Source: DATAPD01 sp036265385 (GTDB lineage Bacteria > Acidobacteriota > Terriglobia > Terriglobales > Acidobacteriaceae). From it: a stretch of DNA of 64,000 nt. A model generated the notes under the pieces. The model saw only the letters and a list, made by a program, of their open reading frames with translations. It ran no database searches and was not told where the DNA came from. The translations under genes were made by a program, and so were the position numbers. Position 1 is the stretch's first letter; every line of letters starts with the position of its first letter. Where the stretch lies: NCBI GenBank assembly GCA_036265385.1, contig DATAPD010000048.1, positions 124,001 to 188,000 of the forward strand, in the 5' to 3' direction. Shown here piece after piece: positions 36,180 to 44,961 of the stretch.

Positions 36180-37121
36180 TCACGCGATTCGTAAAGACTC
36201 AGCTCTTGATGGCTGCTCAGAAGTTTTTGTGTGACGAACACCCGATGGCGCGTAAGTGCGAACTGCCCAATCTACAAAACTGCTGAAGTCAGCAGGCTTT
36301 CGTGGCGGGCTCGTGTGATGCTGTGCCTCTCCTAAATGCTCAGGAGTGAAACAAAGCGTCAGTGTCACGTCGAACTCATCGAGCTCTTTCATCTGCCGAT
36401 CAAACCAATTTTGTGCTCCCGGCCGAAATGAATCGGCCCAACTGAGTCCGGTGCGCAAATGACGCACGCCTAACTTTCGCAGCCACCCCACTCCCGACTC
36501 GAGTCGATGATCCTCAAAATGAAACCACTGGCAAATCCCAAGTCCATCGGGAAAATGTTGGAGAGCAGGTTTGGCAGAGCCATCCTCGCGAATGAGGCCC
36601 ATGTAGTAGTGTCGGTAGTACGAGCTTCCTTCCGCTTCTTTGTGTCGCGTGGTGGCTGTCCAAGTTGCTGGAAGGTCGAACAGACTGTACCAGTGCACCC
36701 GATCGACGAGCGGCAGCAGCAGCTTCGCGGTGCGCTGGATTCCGAACACTTGAACTTCGTCGGCGCCAAAAGTCGAAACGCCCGCTTCGGATACCCAGAT
36801 TGGCTTATCGGTGACTGCTCTAATTTCCTCAATCTTTTTGGGCCAGTCATCAAGTTTCCAGTGATTCCAATCCAGAGGAAACCCATGCACAGCTACAACG
36901 TCGATCTTATCGAGCACGCCGTGAACGTCCATCAACTGGATGAACTTGGGATCGATTGGCGAGATGCCGCCCAGTACAATCTTGAGAGATGGGTTGCGAG
37001 AGCGAATCGTGCTAGCGGCCGAAATCACCATCTCCGCAAATTTGTCCCATTGCGCGTCTAAATGAAAATCCCAATGCGAAAGATTGTTCGGCTCGTTCCA
37101 GAGCATTACGGCTTCAACCAT
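36180..37121 (-). CDS. glycosidase-like protein with circularly permuted GH-A barrel
   Basis: 313 residues in an order that starts mid-barrel. Residues 7-13 are LWNEPNN (the strand-4 acid/base Glu, E10), then VVAVHGFPLDWNHW, PIWVSEAGVSTFG (strand-7 nucleophile, E112) and VHWYSLFDL (strand 8). Only after that come strands normally N-terminal: WLRKLGVRHLRTGLSWADS (about 213-231), VTLTLCFTPEHLG and FSSFVDWAVRTYAP. The end of the protein would continue naturally into its own beginning. Clan GH-A barrels (GH39, GH5) use the reverse order, so this is a circular permutation. A hydrolase or transglycosidase acting on the operon's glycan is likely; both catalytic Glu are kept. Confidence 0.75.
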   Translation of the reverse strand: MVEAVMLWNEPNNLSHWDFHLDAQWDKFAEMVISAASTIRSRNPSLKIVLGGISPIDPKFIQLMDVHGVLDKIDVVAVHGFPLDWNHWKLDDWPKKIEEIRAVTDKPIWVSEAGVSTFGADEVQVFGIQRTAKLLLPLVDRVHWYSLFDLPATWTATTRHKEAEGSSYYRHYYMGLIREDGSAKPALQHFPDGLGICQWFHFEDHRLESGVGWLRKLGVRHLRTGLSWADSFRPGAQNWFDRQMKELDEFDVTLTLCFTPEHLGEAQHHTSPPRKPADFSSFVDWAVRTYAPSGVRHTKTSEQPSRAESLRIA

Positions 37122-37140
37122 TCGTTCCGACTCCTTCGGA

Positions 37141-37917
37141 CTAAAGAGCGCCTCTCAACTCGAGATCGACGACATACTCGCTACCGCGTTTGACGTCACC
37201 TGGTTCGCAGATCCAGGTCTCTTCTTCGGGATGCGATAAAACGCGCAGCCCCCCGCTGCGTAGCATTCCTTCCATTCCGCCACGGTTTGGAATCCACCAG
37301 TTCGTCTGGTCTCCCGAATATTTATGTTCGATGAAGTACATGGAAGGGAAATCTTGCTCAAGAAAAACATCTTCATTCCAGAACGAATAGTCCGGCTCCC
37401 ACTCTCGTGCGACACGAGAGCCGCGGAGCATAGTCTGGAAGATCAGTTTTCCCGCGACTTTCTTTATTACTTGGTCCAGTGCGTACAACGGATAGCGTAG
37501 GTGATAAAACACTCCCATCAAAAAGACATAATCAAATTGTCCTTGAATGCTTTCAACGTCGTAAACCGATCGTTTTTCAAACTCGATGTCCAGCTGCAGC
37601 GTGTTCGCGGCGAACCGAGCTTGATTGAGGTATCGATCGTCGATATCAATCCCTAAAACGCGACCAGCCCCACGCCGCTTCATTTGTATAGAATAAAAGC
37701 CCGCGTTGCAGCCGATATCCAGCACGGTTGCGCCCGCAAGCTCTTGCGGTATCTCTCCGGCAATCTTGTTCCATTTGATATTTGGGAAGTCGCCTAAAAA
37801 ATGATTCGGAGCGGTTGGTACGCCGTGCAAATTCAAATTGTGGAACCAATCTCCCAGTTCATGTACCCGGCGGGACAATGCTTCAGCGTCGATCTGTGAG
37901 GAGGAATGCAGCGACAT
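37141..37917 (-). CDS. class I SAM methyltransferase (Rta_06860-like)
   Basis: SAM-dependent methyltransferase: substrate-side helix HELGDWFHNLNLHGVPTAPNHFLGD, SAM loop VLDIGCNAGFYSIQMKRRGAGRVLGIDID, and VFLMGVFYHLRYPLYALDQV. It resembles the CmoB/TIGR00452-like group; as I recall the Rta_06860 family of this group is found with the B12-rSAM enzyme in oligosaccharide clusters. Either ATG 37917 or 37956 could start it; the shorter avoids overlap with the divergent dehydrogenase. First gene of the operon. Confidence 0.83.
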   Translation of the reverse strand: MSLHSSSQIDAEALSRRVHELGDWFHNLNLHGVPTAPNHFLGDFPNIKWNKIAGEIPQELAGATVLDIGCNAGFYSIQMKRRGAGRVLGIDIDDRYLNQARFAANTLQLDIEFEKRSVYDVESIQGQFDYVFLMGVFYHLRYPLYALDQVIKKVAGKLIFQTMLRGSRVAREWEPDYSFWNEDVFLEQDFPSMYFIEHKYSGDQTNWWIPNRGGMEGMLRSGGLRVLSHPEEETWICEPGDVKRGSEYVVDLELRGAL

Positions 37918-37961
37918 AGAAACCAACTTGAGATCGTTCGATGAGGCACGCTCCACATCGG

Positions 37962-39467
37962 ATGCCCTCGCGTGGTTTATTGCTCAACCTAAGTAGGTCG
38001 GCAACATGTCTTTCGAGTGTTGCATCCCAAGTTTCTCGCCCGGAGGTACCCTTGGCTGTCGGAACACATCCGCTCAATGAAGCCGAGCGACTCGAAACTG
38101 GCTTTACTCTTGACCCTCAACTATTCGAAAAGATCCAAAAGAAAGATGTGAAAATCGCCGTGCTCGGAATGGGACACGTTGGATTGCCCACCGCCCTGGG
38201 TCTTGCATCCCTGGGGTGGGACGTTCTTGGAACGGATTCATTTGCGCCACTGATCGATAAGCTCCAAGCAGGGACAGTTCCGTTTTATGAGCCCGGCCTT
38301 GAGCAGCTGCTTCATGAGCATTTAGGAGCCAACTTCCAACCGGTACACGACTTGGAAGGGGCTATTCGTGAAGCGACGATACTGTTTCTGTGTGTGGGCA
38401 CACCGCAGAAGAGCTCCGGGGAGGCAGATCTGTCCCAGGTCGAGGCGGCTGCTCGCACGATTGCAAATCAGCTGAACGGTTATAAACTCATCATTGAAAA
38501 GAGCACTGTTCCTGCGATCACCGCCCAGTGGATTAAGCGAACCATCCGTCGCTATGCGAGGAATTCAGAACGAGAAGTTCCGGACTTCGATGTTGCGTCC
38601 AACCCAGAATTCCTGCAGGAAGGCGTAGCCCTCAAGAACGTGTTCCATCCGGAAAGAATCGTGTGCGGGGTCCAAAATGACAGAGCTCGTCAGATCATTG
38701 AGGAGTTATACCGCCCATTCGAGGCGCCCATACTGATCACTGGTCTCTCGACCGCCGAGATTATCAAACATGCTGCGAACTCCTTCCTGTCCATGAAGAT
38801 CTCTTTCATCAAAATGGTCGCTGATTTATGCGAGTTGGTGGGTGCTGATGTCACGGAGGTTGCGAAGGGAATCGGGATGGACCACAGGATCGGCCCCGAT
38901 TTTTTGCAAGCGGGAATTGGGTTTGGTGGTTACTGCTTCCCGAAAGACTTGCGCGCCTTCATCTACCTTGCCGAAGAACACGGTGCGGATTTCTCTCTCC
39001 TGAAGCAGGTCGAAGCAATCAACATCCACCGAACCGAAGTATTCATGAAGAAGGTTCGAGGAGCTTTGTGGGTTTTGCACGATAAGACCATCGCCGTTCT
39101 TGGTTTGGCATTTAAACCCGGAACGGATGACACGAGAGAATCCCCCAGTATGCGAATTGTCGAGGAATTACTGAAAGAAGGAAGTACTCTGCGCGTTTTC
39201 GATCCCAAGGCGTTGCCTTTGCTCGAGAATGCGCTCTTGAAGGACAGCGGTAAGTTAATGTTCTGTGAATCTGCCCTCGAAGCTGCAAATACTGCACATG
39301 CTCTTCTCGTCCTCACCGAATGGCCAGAATTCCGCGATCTTCCATGGTCGACAATACGTGATCGAATGGAGTTGCCTCTTGTGATCGATGGAAGAAACCT
39401 TTTGGATCCGCAAGCCATTCGTGAAGCTGGATTCGAGTATCTTTCGATGGGACGACCGGATCTCTGA
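37962..39467 (+). CDS. UDP-glucose/GDP-mannose-type nucleotide sugar dehydrogenase
   Basis: NAD-dependent four-electron oxidation of an NDP-hexose to an NDP-uronate. Seen: Rossmann motif KIAVLGMGHVGLPTA, VASNPEFLQEGVAL, the hinge AEIIKHAANSFLSMKISFIK, catalytic Cys in FGGYCFPKD and C-terminal LAFKPGTDDTRESPS. It would give the glycan a uronic acid. The first about 60 residues have no family counterpart, and the start is uncertain among ATG 37962, the upstream ATG 37941 and later codons. It is divergent from the operon; the promoter region is short and shared. Confidence 0.88.
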   Translation: MPSRGLLLNLSRSATCLSSVASQVSRPEVPLAVGTHPLNEAERLETGFTLDPQLFEKIQKKDVKIAVLGMGHVGLPTALGLASLGWDVLGTDSFAPLIDKLQAGTVPFYEPGLEQLLHEHLGANFQPVHDLEGAIREATILFLCVGTPQKSSGEADLSQVEAAARTIANQLNGYKLIIEKSTVPAITAQWIKRTIRRYARNSEREVPDFDVASNPEFLQEGVALKNVFHPERIVCGVQNDRARQIIEELYRPFEAPILITGLSTAEIIKHAANSFLSMKISFIKMVADLCELVGADVTEVAKGIGMDHRIGPDFLQAGIGFGGYCFPKDLRAFIYLAEEHGADFSLLKQVEAINIHRTEVFMKKVRGALWVLHDKTIAVLGLAFKPGTDDTRESPSMRIVEELLKEGSTLRVFDPKALPLLENALLKDSGKLMFCESALEAANTAHALLVLTEWPEFRDLPWSTIRDRMELPLVIDGRNLLDPQAIREAGFEYLSMGRPDL

Positions 39468-39482
39468 CTCGTTGCGAGTCAA

Positions 39483-41237
39483 TCAAACTACTTGGTGCCG
39501 GGCTAAGTCTTGTCCGGAATTCTTAACCTCTTTCAATCGTCCCCCCTCCAAAACCAGGACGAGATTGCAGTTCCTCAGCGTCTGGAGTCGATGAGCAATC
39601 ATGAACGTCGTACGTCCTTCCATTAGACGCTCAGTCGCTCTCAAAATGGATTCCTCAGTCTGAAGATCCACCGAGCTCGTGGGTTCATCGAGAATAAGAA
39701 TTGGGCTATCTCTCAAGAACGCCCGTGCTAGGGAAATACGTTGACGCTCGCCGCCCGACAGGCTCGCGCCGCGTTCTCCTACAACCGTGTGGTATCGCTT
39801 CGGAAGTCTCATAATGAAATCGTGAGCTGATGCTGCCTGCGCCGCCGCGACGATTTCTGCATCTGTCGCGTCGCGCTTGCCGTAGGCGATGTTTTCCGCG
39901 ATGCTCGCATTAAACAGAACGGGTTCTTGAAGGACGACTGCGAATTGCTGCCGTAGGTTGGCGATCCTGTATCGGCGTAAGTTCACGCCATCGAGCAGCA
40001 CTTCGCCTGCGCTTGGATCATAGAAACGCATCACGAGGTTTAGTAATGTTGTCTTGCCAGCTCCCGTGGTTCCAACGATGCCGACTCTTGATCCCGCTGG
40101 TGCCTCAAACGAGATGTTATTAAGGCCTTGTTGAGACTGAGCATAGTTAAATGACACGTTGCGGAATGCGACATGACCTTGCGCTTGCTCCACTCCTAAA
40201 GCATCGGTGATCTCAGCGATTTCCGGGCTCTGGTCGAGTAGAAGAAAAGCACGTTCTAAACTGGCGTTCCATCCCTGCAGCTCGGTCAACTTTGTGCTGA
40301 GGAGTTGGAGCGGAGCGTACATCTGAGCGATGTAGGCCATCACCACCAGAAGGGAGCCGACCGTCAAAATACCGCTACGCACATGAGTTACTCCGATGTA
40401 AAGAGCGGCTGCTGTACCCCCAGCAATCGTCAAACCAATAAATAAGTTGAAGACCGCCTGCCACACCGCCAGTCCGACTTGTCCCGAAAGTCGTTTGCTG
40501 GATCGCCTAACAAATCGATCATGCTCTTCGTCTTCTTGACCGAAAGCCTTGATCACGCGAATACACCCCAGCACCTCCTGGATCACGGACATGGCGCTGC
40601 TATCTAGTTCCTTAATCACGCGCGATCGCTTACGAACCAGCCGGCCCGAAACCATCGTGAGAACAAATAAAATTGGACTGATCGCCAGCGAAATAATCGC
40701 GAGCCCTGGGTCAATTTTGAAGATAACCAGGATCATCCCAACAAGGGTGAATGATGCTGTTACCAGCGGCACCAGACCTTGAATGACGACGTACTGGATG
40801 GCCGAAGCATCATGTTGAATGCGATAGACCGCGTCGGCAGCGCCATAGCGGTCGTGAAATGAGAGTGGCAACCGCTGCACGTGGTTTAACAGCTCGGCTC
40901 GAAAATCCCAAACCAGCTTTTCCCCTGCATAGGTCTGCAACCACCAGCTACCCAGGCTCTGCAGATTTACAGAGATGGCAATCAACAGCAAAAGAGTGAC
41001 GACCCAGAAGAGTGCTGTTTCCGTTCTGCCTAAGCTCAAGTCCTTTAAAAACCAGGGGAGCGGCTGACCTCCGAGGACGCAGTCCACTGCGATTTTCAAA
41101 GGCCATGGATACGACAAAGTCAGCGGCAAAGACAAAAGGCTCAGTAATTCGATAGCGATCAGAAAATGCCAGCATCCGCGGGAATGCCGCAGGACGCGGG
41201 CAATCGTGCCCACCTGGTGTCGGAAAGCGGAGAGCAA
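39483..41237 (-). CDS. ABC exporter, fused membrane and ATPase domains (MsbA-like)
   Basis: Six-helix membrane domain (residues about 20-310) and C-terminal ATPase: Walker A VGTTGAGKTTLLNL, Q-loop LQEPVLF, signature LSGGERQRISLARAFL, Walker B ILILDEPTSSVD and H-loop IAHRL. Half-transporters of this type export lipids, glycolipids or peptides as dimers. The position between the dehydrogenase and the glycan genes suggests export of the assembled oligosaccharide or its lipid-linked form. The start appears to be TTG 41237 with a GAGG nine bases upstream. Confidence 0.88.
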   Translation of the reverse strand: MLSAFRHQVGTIARVLRHSRGCWHFLIAIELLSLLSLPLTLSYPWPLKIAVDCVLGGQPLPWFLKDLSLGRTETALFWVVTLLLLIAISVNLQSLGSWWLQTYAGEKLVWDFRAELLNHVQRLPLSFHDRYGAADAVYRIQHDASAIQYVVIQGLVPLVTASFTLVGMILVIFKIDPGLAIISLAISPILFVLTMVSGRLVRKRSRVIKELDSSAMSVIQEVLGCIRVIKAFGQEDEEHDRFVRRSSKRLSGQVGLAVWQAVFNLFIGLTIAGGTAAALYIGVTHVRSGILTVGSLLVVMAYIAQMYAPLQLLSTKLTELQGWNASLERAFLLLDQSPEIAEITDALGVEQAQGHVAFRNVSFNYAQSQQGLNNISFEAPAGSRVGIVGTTGAGKTTLLNLVMRFYDPSAGEVLLDGVNLRRYRIANLRQQFAVVLQEPVLFNASIAENIAYGKRDATDAEIVAAAQAASAHDFIMRLPKRYHTVVGERGASLSGGERQRISLARAFLRDSPILILDEPTSSVDLQTEESILRATERLMEGRTTFMIAHRLQTLRNCNLVLVLEGGRLKEVKNSGQDLARHQVV

Positions 41238-41318
41238 ACTTTGGCCTCGGAATCGGCAAACATAAATGAGGTACTTAGCTGGAACAACCGAGAAGTAGAA
41301 GAGTAGGGAAACCTACGT

Positions 41319-41990
41319 TCAGGAGAGCTGTCCTAGCAGCTCTGCGCAGCTGTGGCAGCACAAATCCGCCCTCGAAAGCAGCAGCTCGTCATAAGAGTAA
41401 CCCCCAGTGCTCACGGCAATCACATTGGCTGAGATCGCACGGGCTGCCAACACATCATTAGGAGTGTCTCCGATAAAACAAACCCGCGCCAAATTTCCTA
41501 ACTTGTCACGAACCTGCTCGCAAGCTTGTTGGAAAATGGCGACGCGGGTATCCAGGATGTCGCCGAAGCTGCCGAATTTGAAATAACCCTGTAGGCCTGC
41601 CGCTTTGATCTTCTCCCATCCGACGCTCTCAAGATTTCCGGACGCAACGGTTAGCAATTTGCCTCGTTTTTCCAATTCGTGTAACAAGACGGGAACGCTC
41701 GCACATGCTTCTGCCACCAGGCTTGACCCGTTAGTGACTACGTCCGTCTGGATGATTTTAAGGGCGTCCGACAGCCGTTCATTGATTTCTGACAACGATA
41801 GGCCAGCGCGTACCAAGGCCGCGCGCAAAATCAGGATGTCGGTCATTCCGTGGTAGGGAATAGCTTCGATTGATGTATCGACCCCATAAACGTCTAGCAT
41901 CGCGCGGCGAAGCGCATTCCAGTGCACCAGGTCACGGGTTACCAGGAGGGTGCCATCAATATCGAAGACGTATGCGTCCGCTTGCATCAC
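41319..41990 (-). CDS. HAD hydrolase, phosphoglycolate phosphatase-like
   Basis: HAD fold with motif I VFDIDGTLLVTRD, a cap with a YHGMTDILILRAALVRAG segment, motif II TVASGN and motif IV FIGDTPNDVLAAR. The cap and length (223 aa) fit small sugar-phosphate or phosphoglycolate phosphatases. The start is GTG 41990 or ATG 41987. It lies upstream of the ABC exporter by 81 bp and could be its co-transcribed partner, together with the other HAD at 25222-25953. Confidence 0.8.
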   Translation of the reverse strand: MMQADAYVFDIDGTLLVTRDLVHWNALRRAMLDVYGVDTSIEAIPYHGMTDILILRAALVRAGLSLSEINERLSDALKIIQTDVVTNGSSLVAEACASVPVLLHELEKRGKLLTVASGNLESVGWEKIKAAGLQGYFKFGSFGDILDTRVAIFQQACEQVRDKLGNLARVCFIGDTPNDVLAARAISANVIAVSTGGYSYDELLLSRADLCCHSCAELLGQLS

Positions 41991-42260
41991 GTAGTTGATT
42001 TCGATCGTAACTTGGACGCCTGTGCAGCCCCTCTGGCTGCCATTGTTCGCTTGGTAGCGCGTGCAACAGAGCGAATCGTTAGTTGCAATTCAAAATACAC
42101 GAACGACCGTATTGGCGCTGACCCAATTTCCGATGTGTACTAGAGCAACTTACCGGATTCGCGATTTGCCCGACGGTACTCCGAAGAGACCCTAACTGGC
42201 CAGGCCGTTGCTTTCATCCGTCGGCCTGAAAAAAATTAGTAATTAATGCGAGGCTGTGTC

Positions 42261-42500
42261 ATGAGTGCTGGCGACGTGAGAATAGCTGTCAATTACGAGT
42301 GGTTCAACGCCTACGCTGCCGCCATCTTGGAAAATGATGAGGACCATCTTCCGAATCGCGTCCAAGTTGCCGAGCGAGCAATTGAGGGACGCCTTGTTGG
42401 GATTCGCAACGGAGCCGCGACGACAGATCGCGAGAAGTTAGAGCTCAACGATGCCCGCCGTTACCTCCAGATTCTAACCACAATGCCTCTTGCAGTCTGA
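42261..42500 (+). CDS. small helical hypothetical protein (EWxxxYxxA family)
   Basis: 79 residues from ATG 42261 (GAGG about 8 bases upstream; an in-frame ATG lies at 42246). The pattern is YEWFNAYAAAILENDEDHLPNRVQVAERAI, then a Gly/Ala/Thr linker and a second helix LELNDARRYLQIL. No domain name is known to me, but a related frame lies just downstream (42519-42741), so this is a duplicated small gene. All-helical, probably cytosolic. Confidence 0.6.
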   Translation: MSAGDVRIAVNYEWFNAYAAAILENDEDHLPNRVQVAERAIEGRLVGIRNGAATTDREKLELNDARRYLQILTTMPLAV

Positions 42501-42518
42501 TTAAATTGAGCACTGTCG

Positions 42519-42741
42519 ATGACCGCCGCATCACGTACAAGAATGGCGCGAGCTTTATCTCGCCGCATTGTTCGAGGTTGAACGCTCGCAACTTGAATCC
42601 AGGATTTCAGATGCCGACGCGCTCTCCTTCAACGGGAGCGCGAACTTTTTTCCGTCCACGGACTCTCGACAGGAGCAGAACGCTCTAGTTGCTGCGCGCA
42701 ACGCCTTGCGCGCACTCAGAATCTGTTATGGATTGGAGTAA
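42519..42741 (+). pseudogene. frameshifted tandem paralogue of the preceding small gene
   Basis: The frame from 42529 to the TAA at 42739-42741 encodes HHVQEWRELYLAALFEVERSQ then LESRISDADA and, after a polar linker, ALVAARNALRALRICYGLE. It lines up with the gene at 42261-42500: EW, Y, AA, E, L, R and the final ARxxLxxL helix are shared. There is no ATG in frame (a stop precedes it at 42520). Deleting one base at 42528 would join it to ATG 42519 (MTAA...). So it is either a decayed copy or has a sequencing error; TTG 42568 is the only in-frame start. It overlaps the end of the convergent fusion gene by 16 bp. Confidence 0.5.
42618..42651 (+). terminator. terminator-like hairpin after the small gene
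   Basis: cgcgctctcc pairs with gggagcgcg (7+2 bp, one bulged T, loop ttcaac or so), followed by aac and six T. It would end transcription of the gene at 42261-42500, and it lies inside the frameshifted paralogue, which supports decay of that copy. Confidence 0.5.
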
Positions 42742-44855
42742 GTTTCGTTTAATACTTCAGCCTCACTTTCCTGATCCGCAAGACGCTCGCGCGTTTTTGA
42801 CTGGCTCAATGTGAGCCGGTACGTGTGAGTGTCCGTGGCACCCCAGCAGTATTTGTAAGCTTCTTGGCCTCTCAGAAAATCGACTCGTTGCACATTGGCG
42901 CAAATGGCGTCCTCAATTACACGCGAGAGAATGATGGTTCCCGGACTGGAGAAGTTGAATTCAGGATCGAAGCCCTGAAGGTAGCAGTACATAACATCTC
43001 TTTCAGCAAAGGCGTACAAAGTTGCAATAGTTCGCCCTTCAACGCGCAGTCCGTAAAGGCGCAGCACCCCTGCATTAAGTAACAACGAGGCGGCTTTACG
43101 ATGGAATGCTCGGGCCTGTTCATCTTTAAGCACGCCATGGCTGTTCGCATGAAGAAGCCATCGTTTTTCATGTAGCTCGAATAGAGCATCAAGCATGCCG
43201 GCTAGGGATTCGGAATCTGCAAGGCCCATCTCTGCGCCGCCTGCTCTGGCGATTCGCGCCTTTGCATTTCTTAGATTCCGCATTTGACGTTTAGGAATCA
43301 ACTCCTGCAGCGTACTAATCCCGTGTCGAACCTCGATGGTCGGGCAAACTGCATGCTCTTGCTCTTCCGTGCGCCACGCTGACCACGGTTGTCTGAGCCA
43401 CACAGAGTCACGGGGAAGATCGGTGAAGTCGGCTCGATCCCAAAGCTCGGCTGTCTCGTGAATTTGTTGCGCAATGACCGAGGAAATCGCTTCACTTCTG
43501 GGCGACTCGATGAGGGCGTCTAGATAATCGGAAATCCCTCCTCCCATGAAGCCAAGTACGCGCTCAGATCGTTCCGGGTAAACCAAGCAGGGAACTAGGC
43601 CGACCAGTCGATCACTCTCCCATACCGTGAACATCAATGGATGCTCTGGACGGAACGTTTCTATCCAGGGCATAAGCCATTGGGGCCGTTGGAACGTTGT
43701 CGCTTTCGGACATCTTTTCCAGAGTTCATTCCACTGCGGGACGAGAGAGCGAATGTTCTCAACTCGATCCACGATCTCAATGTGCCGCTTAACCACAGGT
43801 CGGCGAACTGGCGGACGAACCGCAACGTTCGTCGGTTGAGCAAGCTGTTCGTATAGTTGCAAATACTGGTTGGTCATGGATCGCGCCGCGAAACGGCTTT
43901 CAGCAACAGCTCGGCATTCCGTTCGGTCAATTTCGTCGATCTTTTCTATTGCCCGTGACATCTCCTCTACCGATCTCACGAGAAACCCCGTCCTACCGTC
44001 TTCGACTACTTCTCGGAGTGCACCGCGGTCGAACGCCACAACTGGAGTTCCCGAGGCGAGCGCCTCCATTGCGACGATACAGCTAGTCTCATCAATGAGG
44101 CTGGGAACTAAAATGCATCGAGCACGTGCCAACAATTCTGATTTTTGTCTCGCCGCAACCGGCCCGACAAATTCATTAGGCCCGCCCACACGAGGAACAA
44201 TTTCCTGTTCGAAGTAGGCCAGATGCGACGGGTAAGGATAAGTGCAGCCAGCCAACAGGCATCGCACTCCCGCTTGGGAAGCAGCATCGAGCGCCAGATG
44301 AAAACCTTTCTCGGGGCATATTCTGCCGAGAGCGAGCACGTAATCACCGCGTTCTGTCTGAGGGTGAAATTCATTGAGTCGCACACCATTCCGGATCACG
44401 GTACCGATGGGAACAGCAGGGAAGCTTTTTCTCTGTGTATGCGATACACAAACCAAGTGAACGTTATTACGAGGCTCCAAAGAATTCGCAGAGTAGCAAG
44501 AGGGAGGTAAGTGAAGGGTTACAACGTTCGGTACGGACGATGGTTCTACGTAATTTGCATAATCGACGCCATGAAAATGCGCAACGTCAATCGGGAACTT
44601 CTGGAAGAGCTGTCGCAGCTGCCGCTCGTATTCCCCATGAGCTCTTGTCTGCGCATCGTCATTGAATTGCTCGGCATCGAAATGGAACGGAACGAGCTCT
44701 CCCCGACAAGAAGATCCTGCGGGCGCCAATACGATCGACCTCATTCCCGCATCGACGATGGCCTCGTCAAGCAATCGTAAGATCTGTTCAGCTCCTCCGG
44801 CCGTCTCCTCAGCCACTCTCGCGAATGGATAGGCCACGCTGAGCACTGTCAACAT
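42726..44855 (-). CDS. GT4 glycosyltransferase fused to GNAT-fold (CelD/BcsL-like) acetyltransferase
   Basis: About 709 residues. The N-terminal half (1-340) is a GT4 transferase: GGAEQILRLLDEAI, DVAHFHGVDYANYV, LALGRICPEKGFHLALDA, VPSLIDETSCIVAMEALASGTPVVAFDRGALREVV. The C-terminal half (about 365-690) is a GNAT/Acetyltransf_6-type domain: NELWKRCPKATTFQRPQWLMPWIETF, GGGISDYLDALI, a MRNLRNAKARI helix, FHRKAASLLLNAGVLRLYGL and FLRGQEAYKYCWG. The join is a basic proline-rich linker near 350. It suggests one protein both glycosylates and acylates the same glycan. The frame starts with GTG 44864; ATG 44855 is preferred. Confidence 0.82.
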   Translation of the reverse strand: MLTVLSVAYPFARVAEETAGGAEQILRLLDEAIVDAGMRSIVLAPAGSSCRGELVPFHFDAEQFNDDAQTRAHGEYERQLRQLFQKFPIDVAHFHGVDYANYVEPSSVPNVVTLHLPPSCYSANSLEPRNNVHLVCVSHTQRKSFPAVPIGTVIRNGVRLNEFHPQTERGDYVLALGRICPEKGFHLALDAASQAGVRCLLAGCTYPYPSHLAYFEQEIVPRVGGPNEFVGPVAARQKSELLARARCILVPSLIDETSCIVAMEALASGTPVVAFDRGALREVVEDGRTGFLVRSVEEMSRAIEKIDEIDRTECRAVAESRFAARSMTNQYLQLYEQLAQPTNVAVRPPVRRPVVKRHIEIVDRVENIRSLVPQWNELWKRCPKATTFQRPQWLMPWIETFRPEHPLMFTVWESDRLVGLVPCLVYPERSERVLGFMGGGISDYLDALIESPRSEAISSVIAQQIHETAELWDRADFTDLPRDSVWLRQPWSAWRTEEQEHAVCPTIEVRHGISTLQELIPKRQMRNLRNAKARIARAGGAEMGLADSESLAGMLDALFELHEKRWLLHANSHGVLKDEQARAFHRKAASLLLNAGVLRLYGLRVEGRTIATLYAFAERDVMYCYLQGFDPEFNFSSPGTIILSRVIEDAICANVQRVDFLRGQEAYKYCWGATDTHTYRLTLSQSKTRERLADQESEAEVLNETYSNP

Positions 44856-44961
44856 ACTGCACACCCTGCCGCTTGCAGAACAAGTGCCGCAACTGGCGGC
44901 AATCTCAGGATCAAATTGTTACAGAAAGAATCGCGTAAGAGGCCGCACGCTAAGTTGGAAG

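Noticed and set aside
36507..37061. 184-codon plus-strand frame opposite the permuted barrel gene
   Set aside because: Antisense shadow; the minus-strand frame has clear glycosidase motifs.
42170..42235. Hairpin aggcc...ggcct followed by an A-run as a terminator
   Set aside because: The tract is A, not T, on the plus strand and lies on the wrong side for the minus-strand HAD gene.
42506..42688. 60-codon plus-strand frame
   Set aside because: Its translation has no relation to the neighbouring family; the frame starting near 42529 does.
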